Assembly (NCBI GenBank): GCA_900555735.1
Contig: USMI01000090.1
Span: forward strand, 1 to 7,888
DNA: 7,888 nt
From: an uncultured Eubacteriales bacterium
GTDB taxonomy: Bacteria > Bacillota > Clostridia > Oscillospirales > Oscillospiraceae
Direction of reading: 5' to 3'
Of the stretch, positions 1 through 6,159 are shown piece after piece (the stretch's first letter is position 1; each line of letters starts with the position of its first letter). Both the position numbers and the translations under genes were made by a program. A model generated the notes under the pieces. The model made no database searches, had not been told where the DNA came from, and saw only the letters and a list, made by a program, of their open reading frames with translations.

Positions 1-7
1 GCGGATT

Positions 8-118
8 CTTAAACCGCAGGTTTAAGTGGCGTTTTTGGGTACTTTTGCCGCCACGGGCAAAAGTACCTCGTGGCCGGAGCCACGAAACATCTCTTTGTGC
101 CGGGGTGCGAAACACCCC
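8..118. repeat. Cluster of four consecutive hairpins downstream of nrnA
   Basis: Seen directly: four perfect inverted repeats follow one another. They are 8-15/19-26 (8 bp, loop 3), 38-49/56-67 (12 bp, loop 6), 68-74/79-85 (7 bp, tetraloop CGGA) and 102-107/113-118 (6 bp GGGGTG/CACCCC, loop 5). The loop of the second hairpin (GCCACG, 50-55) is identical to the 3' arm of the third (79-84), so the arm CGTGGC (69-74) could pair with either. The stretch 1-125 has no supported gene. Read on the minus strand none of the hairpins is followed by a T run, so this is not a clear terminator for nrnA. On the plus strand the first hairpin is followed four bases later by GTTTTT and could terminate a gene entering from the left. 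Whether this is a dispersed genomic repeat cannot be decided from one copy. Confidence 0.7.
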
Positions 119-125
119 TGCCCTC

Positions 126-1082
126 TTACGCTCCTGTGACCTTCCGGTATGCGGCCAGCACCGCCATGCGTACCTCGTCCAATGTACCATCTACCGTGGC
201 GCCTGCCGCGGCGTGGTGGCCGCCGCCGCCCAGAATACGACACAGCGCGCAGGCGTCCACACGGGGTCCGGTGCGGACGGAGACCTTGATCTTCTCCGCC
301 GTCAGCTCCCGCAGCGTCACGCCGCAGTCGGTGCCCTCCACCAGTGCCGGGAGGGCGCTCAGTTCTTCGATGTCCGCGTCGGTGGCCTGCATCTCCTGCC
401 GCAGCGCCAATGGAATCTCCATAATGACCACCCGCTCGCGGTCAAAAAGCTTCATGTCCGCCACCATGCGGGACTCCATGGCCAGCCGCACCCGGCTCTT
501 GGTGCGGAACAGTGCCTTGTTCACCGCTGCCACGTCCACCACGTCCATCAGCGCCGCCGCGATGCGGTGGGTGCGGGCGGTGGTGTTGCCGTACTGAAAG
601 CCGCCGCAGTCGGTACTGACTGCCACATACAGCGGCAGCGCGATGTCCGCCGTCAGGGCGGTCAGGTGCTGAATAATCTCATACACGATCTCGCCGCAGG
701 CGGCGCTGTCCGCCTCCAGACAGGTATTGCGGGCAAAGAAGCCCTGCGACGGATGGTGGTCGATGGCCAGCTCGATGCGCTCCTGATAGGGCTTGGCATT
801 CTCCGGCAGCAGGCTCACGTCGGCGATGTCCACGCTGACGATGTGCTCCGCCTCCCAGCCCTCCGGCGCCCAGTAAGGCGCGGCGTAGGGCGCATAGGTG
901 GCGGTGATCTCCGGATTGGGCAGCAGGTACGCCGTGCGGCCGCAGTCCCGCAGGGCGCAGCACAGGGCCGCCGCGCTGCCGATGGTGTCGCCGTCGGGCC
1001 GCACATGGGTCAGCAGCAGCACGTTGTCCAGCGCCTCCAGATACCCAGCGGTCTCGCGGGCTGACAACACAGGCCGGGCCAT
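126..1082 (-). CDS. nrnA: NrnA-like DHH/DHHA1 phosphoesterase (oligoribonuclease / pAp phosphatase family)
   Basis: The 318-residue product has the full DHH/DHHA1 layout. Numbered from the ATG, motif I THVRPDGDTIGSA is at about 25-37, the motif II aspartate in VSVDIAD at 83-88, motif III DHH at 108-110, STDCGGF at 156-162, and the DHHA1 glycine motif GGGGHHAAAG at 285-294. Family knowledge: these Mn2+-dependent cytosolic enzymes degrade 2-5 nt RNAs and dephosphorylate pAp. In this operon position (after rbfA) the gene is the usual Firmicute nrnA. The start chosen is the ATG overlapping the rbfA stop as TGATG, with GGAGG at 1090-1094 seven bases upstream. A GTG one codon earlier (1083-1085) is possible but worse spaced. 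Length is normal and all metal-binding motifs are present. The exact substrate preference is inferred. Bifunctional NrnA is more likely than a pure c-di-AMP/pGpG enzyme, because the GdpP-type membrane, PAS and GGDEF domains are missing. Confidence 0.9.
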   Translation of the reverse strand: MARPVLSARETAGYLEALDNVLLLTHVRPDGDTIGSAAALCCALRDCGRTAYLLPNPEITATYAPYAAPYWAPEGWEAEHIVSVDIADVSLLPENAKPYQERIELAIDHHPSQGFFARNTCLEADSAACGEIVYEIIQHLTALTADIALPLYVAVSTDCGGFQYGNTTARTHRIAAALMDVVDVAAVNKALFRTKSRVRLAMESRMVADMKLFDRERVVIMEIPLALRQEMQATDADIEELSALPALVEGTDCGVTLRELTAEKIKVSVRTGPRVDACALCRILGGGGHHAAAGATVDGTLDEVRMAVLAAYRKVTGA

Positions 1083-1465
1083 CACTTATCCTCCGGCAGC
1101 ACGATGTCCGCGTTGGCGGGGTTGGCGGGCTTGACGTGATGCAGCATGTCCAGAATGTGTGCCCCGTGGGCGATGGAATCATCGGCGAAGAATTGCAGCT
1201 CCGGCGTATAGCGCAGCTGCAGCCTCTGGCCCAGCTCATGGCGCAGATAGCCGCTGGCGGACTTCAGACCCCGCATGAGATCCTTCTCGTCAGTGCGGTC
1301 CATGGCGCTGATGTAGACGCGGGCATAGCGCAGGTCGCTGGTGGTGTCCACATGGGTAATGGTCAGCAGGGCGTCCGCCACACGGGGATCCTTCACCGTG
1401 CGCAGCAGGCCGGACAGCTCCCGCTGGATCTCCTCGTTGATGCGTCCGATACGGTTGGATGCCAT
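1082..1465 (-). CDS. rbfA: 30S ribosome-binding factor A
   Basis: The 127-residue protein matches RbfA along its length. It has the N-terminal RIGRINEEIQRELSGLL helix, DPRV at 27-30, the strand region ITHVDTTSDLRYARVYIS, the helix kink around ASG (70-72) in SASGYLRHELGQRL, and RYTPELQFFADDSIAHG at 85-101. RbfA is a single KH-type-II domain that binds 16S rRNA near the helix 1 and decoding-centre region and helps late 30S maturation, especially in the cold (family knowledge). The start is fixed by AAGGAG (minus strand, 1473-1478) seven bases before the ATG. The upstream ATG giving 12 more residues would run through a terminator-like hairpin and is unlikely. The stop overlaps the nrnA ATG by one base, implying translational coupling. 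Unlike the other genes of the cluster, it is separated from its upstream neighbour infB by 221 bases of hairpins. Confidence 0.95.
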   Translation of the reverse strand: MASNRIGRINEEIQRELSGLLRTVKDPRVADALLTITHVDTTSDLRYARVYISAMDRTDEKDLMRGLKSASGYLRHELGQRLQLRYTPELQFFADDSIAHGAHILDMLHHVKPANPANADIVLPEDK

Positions 1466-1484
1466 ACTTTCGCTCCTTTCATGG

Positions 1485-1511
1485 AAAAGGGGCGGGCGCA
1501 CTGCCCGCCCC
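1485..1511 (-). terminator. GC-rich intrinsic-terminator-like hairpin just upstream of rbfA
   Basis: On the minus strand GGGGCGGGC (1511-1503), a five-base loop and GCCCGCCCC (1497-1489) form a perfect 9-bp GC stem, followed at once by TTTT (1488-1485). This has terminator shape for transcripts leaving infB, although the T tract is short and then interrupted by CC. It ends only six bases before the rbfA Shine-Dalgarno sequence, so rbfA-nrnA transcription from the main operon promoter would have to read through it. Partial termination, setting a lower level for rbfA-nrnA, is the likeliest reading. Confidence 0.6.
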
Positions 1512-1535
1512 TCATAATATAGTAGCCTCGCAGAG

Positions 1536-1680
1536 TTCGCGTCCGCAGACGCGAAATAATCAAATCATTTTTCTGACGACATGTGCGTCAGAAAAATTCT
1601 TCTCGGCCAGCAAGTGCACCCAACGGGTGCGCGCAGTCGGCCGCAATCCCCTTGGCAGAAAAGTCGTCAGACTTTTCGCC
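1536..1680. repeat. Array of hairpins in the infB-rbfA gap
   Basis: Four inverted repeats sit in this noncoding gap: 1536-1543/1548-1555 (8 bp, loop CGCA), 1568-1578/1586-1596 (11 bp, loop 7), 1616-1621/1625-1630 (6 bp GCACCC/GGGTGC, extendable by a wobble and a G-C pair), and 1658-1665/1670-1677 (8 bp), extendable to 1654-1680 with one bulged A. TCTGACGAC at 1572-1580 is also perfectly complementary to GTCGTCAGA at 1663-1671, so a long-range pairing could replace both the second and fourth hairpins. None carries a T tract on the minus strand. The fourth hairpin starts seven bases after the infB stop and may protect the 3' end. No open reading frame or RNA family is recognised here. A dispersed intergenic repeat or a composite leader for rbfA are both possible. 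Confidence 0.65.
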
Positions 1681-1686
1681 AGTTTA

Positions 1687-4074
1687 TCATTGGGGGATCT
1701 CCTCCATCGTGAAGGCCTCCACGATGTCGCCTTCCTTGATGTCGTTGTACTTCTCGATGCTCAGGCCGCACTCATAGCCGGACACGACCTCCTTGACGGA
1801 GTCCTTGAACCGCTGCAGGGAGGCCAGCACGCCCTCATGGATGACGATGCCGTCACGCACCAGACGCACCTGACAATCCTTACGCTGCAGCTTGCCGTCC
1901 TGCACATAGCAGCCCGCCACGGTGCCCACGCCGGAGACCTTGTAGGTCTGGCGCACCTCGGCATGGCCCAGCACCACCTCGCGGTACTTGGGGGCCAGCA
2001 TGCCCTTCATGGCGGCCTCGATCTCGTTGATGGCGTCGTAAATAACGCGGTACATCCGCATATCCACGTTGGCGCGGGCGGCGCTGTCGCGGGCGGCGGC
2101 GTCGGGACGGACGTTGAAGCCCACGATGATGGCCTGCGAGGTGGAGGCCAGCATCACGTCGGACTCGTTGATGGCGCCGACGCCGCCGTGGATCACGCGG
2201 ACACGAACCTCCTCGTTGCTCAGCTTTTCCAGAGAGGCCTTCACCGCCTCCACGCTGCCCTGTACGTCGGCCTTGACGATCAGGTTTAGGTTCTTCATCT
2301 CACCGGCCTGAATCTGGCTGAACAGATCCTCCAGAGAGACCTTGGTGACAGGGGCATTGGCCTTGGCCTTCTCCTCGGCCTTGCGCTGCTCCACCAGCTC
2401 GCGGGCCAGCTTTTCGTCGGCAACGGCGTTGAAGGTGGCACCGGCGGAGGGCGCCTCGCTGAGGCCCGTGATCTCCACGGGGACGCTGGGGCCGGCCTCA
2501 GTCATGCGCTGACCCTTGTCGCCCACCATGGCGCGGACGCGGCCCACGGAGGTACCGGCGATGATGATATCGCCCTGATGCAGGGTGCCGTTCTGGACCA
2601 GCAGGGTGGCCACGGGGCCGCGGCCCTTATCCAGACGGGCCTCGATGACGGTGCCCTGTGCAGCACGGTTGGGGTTGGCCTTCAGCTCGCTGACCTCGGC
2701 GGTCAGGGTGAGCATCTCCAGCAGGTTATCCACACCCATACCGGTCTTGGCGGAGATGGGGCACACAATGGTGTCGCCGCCCCACTCCTCGCACACCAGA
2801 CCGTACTCGGTCAGCTGCTGCTTGATGCGGTCGGGGTTGGCTTCCGGCTTATCCATCTTGTTGATGGCCACGATAATGGGGATCTCTGCGGCCTTGGCAT
2901 GGTTGATGGACTCGATGGTCTGGGGCATGATGCCGTCCTCGGCGGCCACCACCAGAATGGCGATATCCGTTACCATAGCGCCGCGGGCGCGCATGGAGGT
3001 AAAGGCCTCGTGGCCGGGGGTATCCAAAAACGTGATGGGCTTGCCGTGGATCTCCACCTGATACGCGCCGATATGCTGGGTGATGCCGCCGGCCTCGCCG
3101 GAGGCCACATGGGCGTTGCGGATATAGTCCAGCAGGCTGGTCTTACCGTGGTCAACGTGACCCATGACCACCACAACGGGAGCGCGGGGCACCAGATCCT
3201 CTTCCTTATCCTGATGGTCGTCAATCAGCTTTTCCTCGATGGTGACGACCACCTCCTTCTCCACCTTGCAGCCCATTTCCTCAGCAATGATGGCGGCGGT
3301 GTCAAAGTCGATCATCTGGCTGAGAGAGGCCATAACGCCGTTCTTCATCAGGCACTTGACCACCTCGGCGCCGGTCTTCTTCATGCGGCTGGCCAGCTCG
3401 CCCACGCTGATCTCATCGGGGATCTGCACGGTGACAGGCGTGTTCTTGATGATCTCCAGCCGCAGCTTGCGCATGCGGTCGGCCTCCTCCTGCTTGCGCT
3501 TGTTGGTCATGGGGCCGTTCTGGCGCTGCTTGTTGTTGCGGAACTTCTCCTTGCCCTGCAGCTGATCCTTGTCCCGGCGGCCGCCGCGGTTGCTGCTGCG
3601 GTCAGCCATGTCCTGCAGCTTCTCATCGTACTTGTCCAGATTCACATTGGTGGCCTTGCGGGTGTCCACCACCTGCTTCTGGGGCACGCGGGACATGGGC
3701 TTCTGGGGCTGGTTATTATTGTTATTATTGTTGCTGTTGTTATTGCTATTGCCGCCATTCTGGGGCTGGGCAGGCTTCGCCTGCTGATTGCCGCCCTGCT
3801 TCTGGCCCTGAGGCTGCGCATTCTGCTGCTTTTTCGGCTCCGGCTTCTTCTCCTCGGTCTTGGCGCCCTCGGCAAAGATCGTGGCGATGCTGCTGATCTG
3901 ATTGTGCTGGGTCAGATACTCAAAAATGAGACTCAGCTCACGATCCTCCAGCACCTGCATATGGTTCTTGGGGGTCTCGGCATACTTGGTCAAGATCTCC
4001 GTAATATCCTTCGTGGCGACACCAAAGTCCTTCGCCACCTCATGCACTCTGTATTTGTTTGCTACGCTACCCAA
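1687..4074 (-). CDS. infB: Translation initiation factor IF-2
   Basis: IF-2 is the GTPase that brings fMet-tRNA to the 30S subunit and promotes 50S joining. The 795-residue protein shows an N-terminal IF2_N domain (KYRVHEVAKDFGV, about 7-60), a charged low-complexity linker (about 70-200) with an Asn-rich run at 106-121, and a second IF2_N-like segment (213-270). The G domain has GHVDHGKT (305-312), GGITQHIG (329-336), DTPGHE (351-356), NKMD (405-408) and SAKTG (441-445). Next come a beta-barrel domain (about 473-560), domain 3 (about 578-690, KADVQGSVEA) and the C-terminal fMet-tRNA-binding domain with GYECGLSIEKYNDIKEGD (766-783). All G motifs are intact. The start is TTG: an in-frame TGA lies 15 bases upstream and no ATG precedes the conserved ANKYRVHEV. 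The gap to ylxQ is 52 bases and contains only a weak hairpin (4100-4119). Confidence 0.98.
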   Translation of the reverse strand: MGSVANKYRVHEVAKDFGVATKDITEILTKYAETPKNHMQVLEDRELSLIFEYLTQHNQISSIATIFAEGAKTEEKKPEPKKQQNAQPQGQKQGGNQQAKPAQPQNGGNSNNNSNNNNNNNQPQKPMSRVPQKQVVDTRKATNVNLDKYDEKLQDMADRSSNRGGRRDKDQLQGKEKFRNNKQRQNGPMTNKRKQEEADRMRKLRLEIIKNTPVTVQIPDEISVGELASRMKKTGAEVVKCLMKNGVMASLSQMIDFDTAAIIAEEMGCKVEKEVVVTIEEKLIDDHQDKEEDLVPRAPVVVVMGHVDHGKTSLLDYIRNAHVASGEAGGITQHIGAYQVEIHGKPITFLDTPGHEAFTSMRARGAMVTDIAILVVAAEDGIMPQTIESINHAKAAEIPIIVAINKMDKPEANPDRIKQQLTEYGLVCEEWGGDTIVCPISAKTGMGVDNLLEMLTLTAEVSELKANPNRAAQGTVIEARLDKGRGPVATLLVQNGTLHQGDIIIAGTSVGRVRAMVGDKGQRMTEAGPSVPVEITGLSEAPSAGATFNAVADEKLARELVEQRKAEEKAKANAPVTKVSLEDLFSQIQAGEMKNLNLIVKADVQGSVEAVKASLEKLSNEEVRVRVIHGGVGAINESDVMLASTSQAIIVGFNVRPDAAARDSAARANVDMRMYRVIYDAINEIEAAMKGMLAPKYREVVLGHAEVRQTYKVSGVGTVAGCYVQDGKLQRKDCQVRLVRDGIVIHEGVLASLQRFKDSVKEVVSGYECGLSIEKYNDIKEGDIVEAFTMEEIPQ
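3712..3759 (-). repeat. Asn-rich low-complexity run in the IF-2 linker
   Basis: Residues 106-121 of IF-2 are almost all Asn with Gly and Ser, encoded by a microsatellite-like series of AAT/AAC codons. It is noticeably more AT-rich than the surrounding GC-rich gene. It lies between Gln/Pro/Lys-rich segments in the unstructured linker that joins the two N-terminal IF2_N domains. Such linkers vary strongly in length between species, and this one probably expands and contracts by slippage. Confidence 0.75.
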
Positions 4075-4080
4075 ATAAAG

Positions 4081-4088
4081 CCACCTCC
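4081..4088 (-). promoter_or_regulatory. infB ribosome binding site
   Basis: GGAGGTGG on the minus strand, with its GGAGG core (4084-4088) nine bases from the TTG at 4074-4072, is a strong Shine-Dalgarno sequence. It supports the unusual TTG start of infB. The nearby ATG codons (around 4090-4095) are in another frame. Confidence 0.75.
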
Positions 4089-4126
4089 ATCATAGTAAAC
4101 GGTGCGCCGCGGCCCACCGCGTGTTG

Positions 4127-4765
4127 TCAACTTTCCTGCTGCTTCTTCCGAACGCTGCCCTTTCCGCGCTTTACCGGAAGGGAACCGGCAAACCGGTTTT
4201 CCGGACGCCGTGCGGTCTTGCGCCGCGTTCCGTCGCCTCGTCCGCCACCCCGGCCCGGCTTTCCGCTCTCCGGCGGTTTCGTCCGGCGCTTCGGTTCCTC
4301 CGGTGATGCTGCCGGATGTTCCGGCGGCTTGTCGCTGTGAACACGGTGCTTGCCCTGCCGCAGGTTCTTCTCATGCCGCAGCTGCTCGGCCCGGCGCTCC
4401 ATGGCCCGCTGGGCCTTCACGTCCAGCTGTGCCGCCGCCGCGCCGTATTTCTCGCCGTCAATGGCCGCCAGCTTCTTCACGATGGCTCCGGCAAAGCCGA
4501 TATCCGTCACGGCGCATATGGCCACACTGGTGCGGCCCAGTGACCGGCCCAAGGCGTCCTTGTCCGCCGGAACGGTCAGGCACAGGCACGCGCCCGTCTG
4601 GGCGAAGGAGAATGCCCTTCGCTGGGAGGAGGGTCCGGCGTCCCGCGCCACCATGATCACCCGCGCCTTTCTGGCACGGGCGGCAGCGCCCACCGGCTCC
4701 TCGCCGGTCTCCACGCGGCCCGCCTTTTTGGCAAGGCCCAGCATGGACAATACCTGATCCATCAT
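4127..4765 (-). CDS. ylxQ: L7Ae/YlxQ-family RNA-binding protein with a long basic C-terminal tail
   Basis: Residues 1-102 form the L7Ae-type domain found in the nusA-infB operon of Gram-positive bacteria: VLSMLGLAKKAGRVETGEE at 5-23, ARVIMVARDAG at 34-44, and the C-terminal part LGRSLGRTSVAICAVTDIGFAGAIVKKL at 72-99. The family binds kink-turn RNA, but the cellular role of YlxQ is not well defined. The usual protein is about 100 residues. This one has 212, with a charged, probably helical stretch (about 112-140) followed by a Lys/Arg/Pro/Gly-rich tail (about 140-212) that looks disordered and likely adds nonspecific RNA contacts (inference). It starts at an ATG overlapping the rnpM stop as ATGA. 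A second ATG follows immediately, with GAGG (4767-4770) close upstream, so either may be used. No frameshift is apparent: the extension is in frame and continuous. Confidence 0.88.
   Translation of the reverse strand: MMDQVLSMLGLAKKAGRVETGEEPVGAAARARKARVIMVARDAGPSSQRRAFSFAQTGACLCLTVPADKDALGRSLGRTSVAICAVTDIGFAGAIVKKLAAIDGEKYGAAAAQLDVKAQRAMERRAEQLRHEKNLRQGKHRVHSDKPPEHPAASPEEPKRRTKPPESGKPGRGGGRGDGTRRKTARRPENRFAGSLPVKRGKGSVRKKQQES
4174..4204. repeat. Imperfect palindrome within the ylxQ tail
   Basis: CCGGAA (4174-4179), a GGG bulge, AACCGG (4183-4188), loop CAAA, then CCGGTT (4193-4198) and TTCCGG (4199-4204) form a 12-bp hairpin interrupted by one three-base bulge. It lies inside the poorly conserved 3' end of the ylxQ reading frame. 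It resembles the intergenic hairpins of this window in style but shares no sequence with them. Confidence 0.55.
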
Positions 4766-5040
4766 GCCTCACCGCCCTCCATCTGCGCCTCCAGCGCGTC
4801 GTAGACCTCCTCGGGAATGGGCGTCTCCAGCGCACGCTCCAGCGCCTTGGACTTGCGGGCCTTTTTCAGGCACGCGATGTCGGGACACACATACGCGCCC
4901 CGTCCGGAGGCCTTTCCCCTGCCGTCCAGCAGGATGCCGCCCTCCGGCGTGCGGACCACCCGCAGCAGTTCCTTTTTATCCTTCATCTCCCGGCAGCCGA
5001 CACACTGGCGCTGGGGGATCTTCCGGGGTTTGACCGCCAT
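4762..5040 (-). CDS. rnpM: YlxR-family RNase P modulator RnpM
   Basis: The 92-residue basic protein is a compact YlxR domain. RQCVGCREMKDKKELLRVVR covers 11-30, with Cys13 and Cys16. It is followed by GGILLDGRGKASGRGAYVCP (34-52) and a C-terminal charged helix (KKARKSKALERALE). In Bacillus subtilis the family member, renamed RnpM, binds RNase P RNA and modulates its activity. A role in transcription has been suggested elsewhere. The start is the ATG 22 bases after the nusA stop, with GGAGG at 5049-5053 spaced eight bases. A longer frame beginning inside nusA (19 extra residues) lacks that support and conservation. Its stop overlaps ylxQ by four bases (ATGA), so the two are likely coupled. Length and motifs are normal. 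Confidence 0.93.
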   Translation of the reverse strand: MAVKPRKIPQRQCVGCREMKDKKELLRVVRTPEGGILLDGRGKASGRGAYVCPDIACLKKARKSKALERALETPIPEEVYDALEAQMEGGEA

Positions 5041-5062
5041 ACCGGCCACCTCCTCGATGAAA

Positions 5063-6121
5063 TTATTCCTCGCTGTGAGAAGCGGGCTTGATGTCAATCT
5101 TATAGCCGGTCAGGCGGGCCGCCAGACGGGCGTTCTGGCCCTCCTTGCCGATGGCCAGACTCAGCTGGTCATCCGGCACGATGACGCGGCAGGCCTTGCC
5201 CTCGGTCGCCAGACGCACCTCTACCACATCGGAGGGCGCCAGCGCAGCGGCGATGAACTCGGCAGGATCCTCGCTGTACTTGATAATGTCGATCTTCTCG
5301 CCCCGCAGCTCCTCCACGATGGCGTTGACGCGCTGACCGCGAGGGCCGACGCACGCGCCGATAGGATCGATGTTCTCATCCTCGGACCAGACGGCCATTT
5401 TGGTGCGGTTGCCCGCCTCGCGGGCGATGGAGCGGATCTCCACGGTGCCGTCGTAGATCTCGGGGACCTCCAGCTCAAACAGGCGCTTCACAAGGCCGGG
5501 ATGGGTGCGGGAGATCAGCACCTGCGGGCCGCGGGTGGTGCGGCGGACCTCCACCAGATACACCTTCACCATCTGACCCTCGGTCAGCGTCTCGCCGGGC
5601 ACCTGCTCGTTCTGGGTCAGCACAGCCTCGGTGCTCTCGTTGCCGGAGCCGATCTTCAGGATCACGTTGCCGTTGCGGGGATCGATACGCACCACGGTGC
5701 CGGTCAGGATCTCGTGCTGCTTGCTGCCCCACTCGTCATAGATCATGCCGTGCTCGGCCTCCCGCAGGCCCTGAATGATGACCTGCTTGCCGTTGCCGGC
5801 GGCGATACGGCCGAACTCCACGTTCTCCACAGGGAAGTTCACCACACCGCCCAGCTCGTTCTTGGCGCTGATATGGCGGGCCTCCTCCAGAGAGATCTCG
5901 TTGGCGGGGTCCATAACCTCCTCCACGATCTCCTTCTGGACGTACATCCGCAGGTCGTGCTTCTCCTCGTCCACGTCCACGATCACGTTCTCCACGCCCT
6001 CATGATCCCGCTTATAGGCGGTGGTCAGGGCCTGAATGATCTTGCCCATCATAAAGTTCTGGGGGATGCCCCGTTCCTTCTCCAGCATAGCCAGCGCTGC
6101 GAAAATCTCATCACATTTCAT
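5063..6121 (-). CDS. nusA: Transcription termination/antitermination factor NusA
   Basis: NusA binds RNA polymerase near the RNA exit channel and stimulates pausing and hairpin-dependent termination. The 352-residue protein has the N-terminal RNAP-binding domain (about 1-130), an S1 domain (about 136-200, including GTVVRIDPRNGNVILKIG), and two KH domains. KH1 carries GACVGPRGQRV at 255-265 and KH2 carries LAIGKEGQNARLAARLTGYKIDI at 322-344. The SRTHP motif joining S1 to KH1 is at 204-208. The protein ends soon after KH2, as is normal for Gram-positive NusA, which lacks the acidic repeats of the Escherichia coli protein. The ATG is preceded by AAGGAG (6131-6136) at nine bases. The gap from rimP is 38 bases. 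Feedback of NusA on the operon through the leader terminator at 6680-6706 is likely by analogy with Bacillus subtilis. Confidence 0.97.
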   Translation of the reverse strand: MKCDEIFAALAMLEKERGIPQNFMMGKIIQALTTAYKRDHEGVENVIVDVDEEKHDLRMYVQKEIVEEVMDPANEISLEEARHISAKNELGGVVNFPVENVEFGRIAAGNGKQVIIQGLREAEHGMIYDEWGSKQHEILTGTVVRIDPRNGNVILKIGSGNESTEAVLTQNEQVPGETLTEGQMVKVYLVEVRRTTRGPQVLISRTHPGLVKRLFELEVPEIYDGTVEIRSIAREAGNRTKMAVWSEDENIDPIGACVGPRGQRVNAIVEELRGEKIDIIKYSEDPAEFIAAALAPSDVVEVRLATEGKACRVIVPDDQLSLAIGKEGQNARLAARLTGYKIDIKPASHSEE

Positions 6122-6159
6122 GATCCTAAACTCCTTCTATCTAAAACGAAACTTGTTGT

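Noticed and set aside
45..1064. A 339-codon plus-strand frame opposite nrnA
   Set aside because: nrnA on the other strand carries all DHH motifs. The plus-strand product is Arg/His/Gln-rich low complexity and matches nothing.
1466..1501. N-terminal extension of RbfA by 12 residues
   Set aside because: It would read through the terminator-like hairpin. The ATG at 1465 has AAGGAG at ideal spacing and begins the conserved sequence.
1512..1535. Possible promoter for rbfA (TATATT or TATTAT on the minus strand near 1515-1523)
   Set aside because: There is no acceptable -35 box at 16-18 bases, and the start would lie inside the GC-rich hairpin.
2578..4095. A 505-codon open frame on the plus strand opposite infB, rich in Leu, His, Ala and Val
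   Set aside because: It is the antisense shadow of a fully conserved infB in GC-rich DNA. Its composition is biased, it has no recognisable domain, and no promoter or ribosome binding site supports it.
4100..4119. Hairpin CGGTG/CACCG between ylxQ and infB as a terminator
   Set aside because: The stem is 5 bp with a 10-base loop and only TTT follows. It is too weak to call, and infB most likely belongs to the same transcript.
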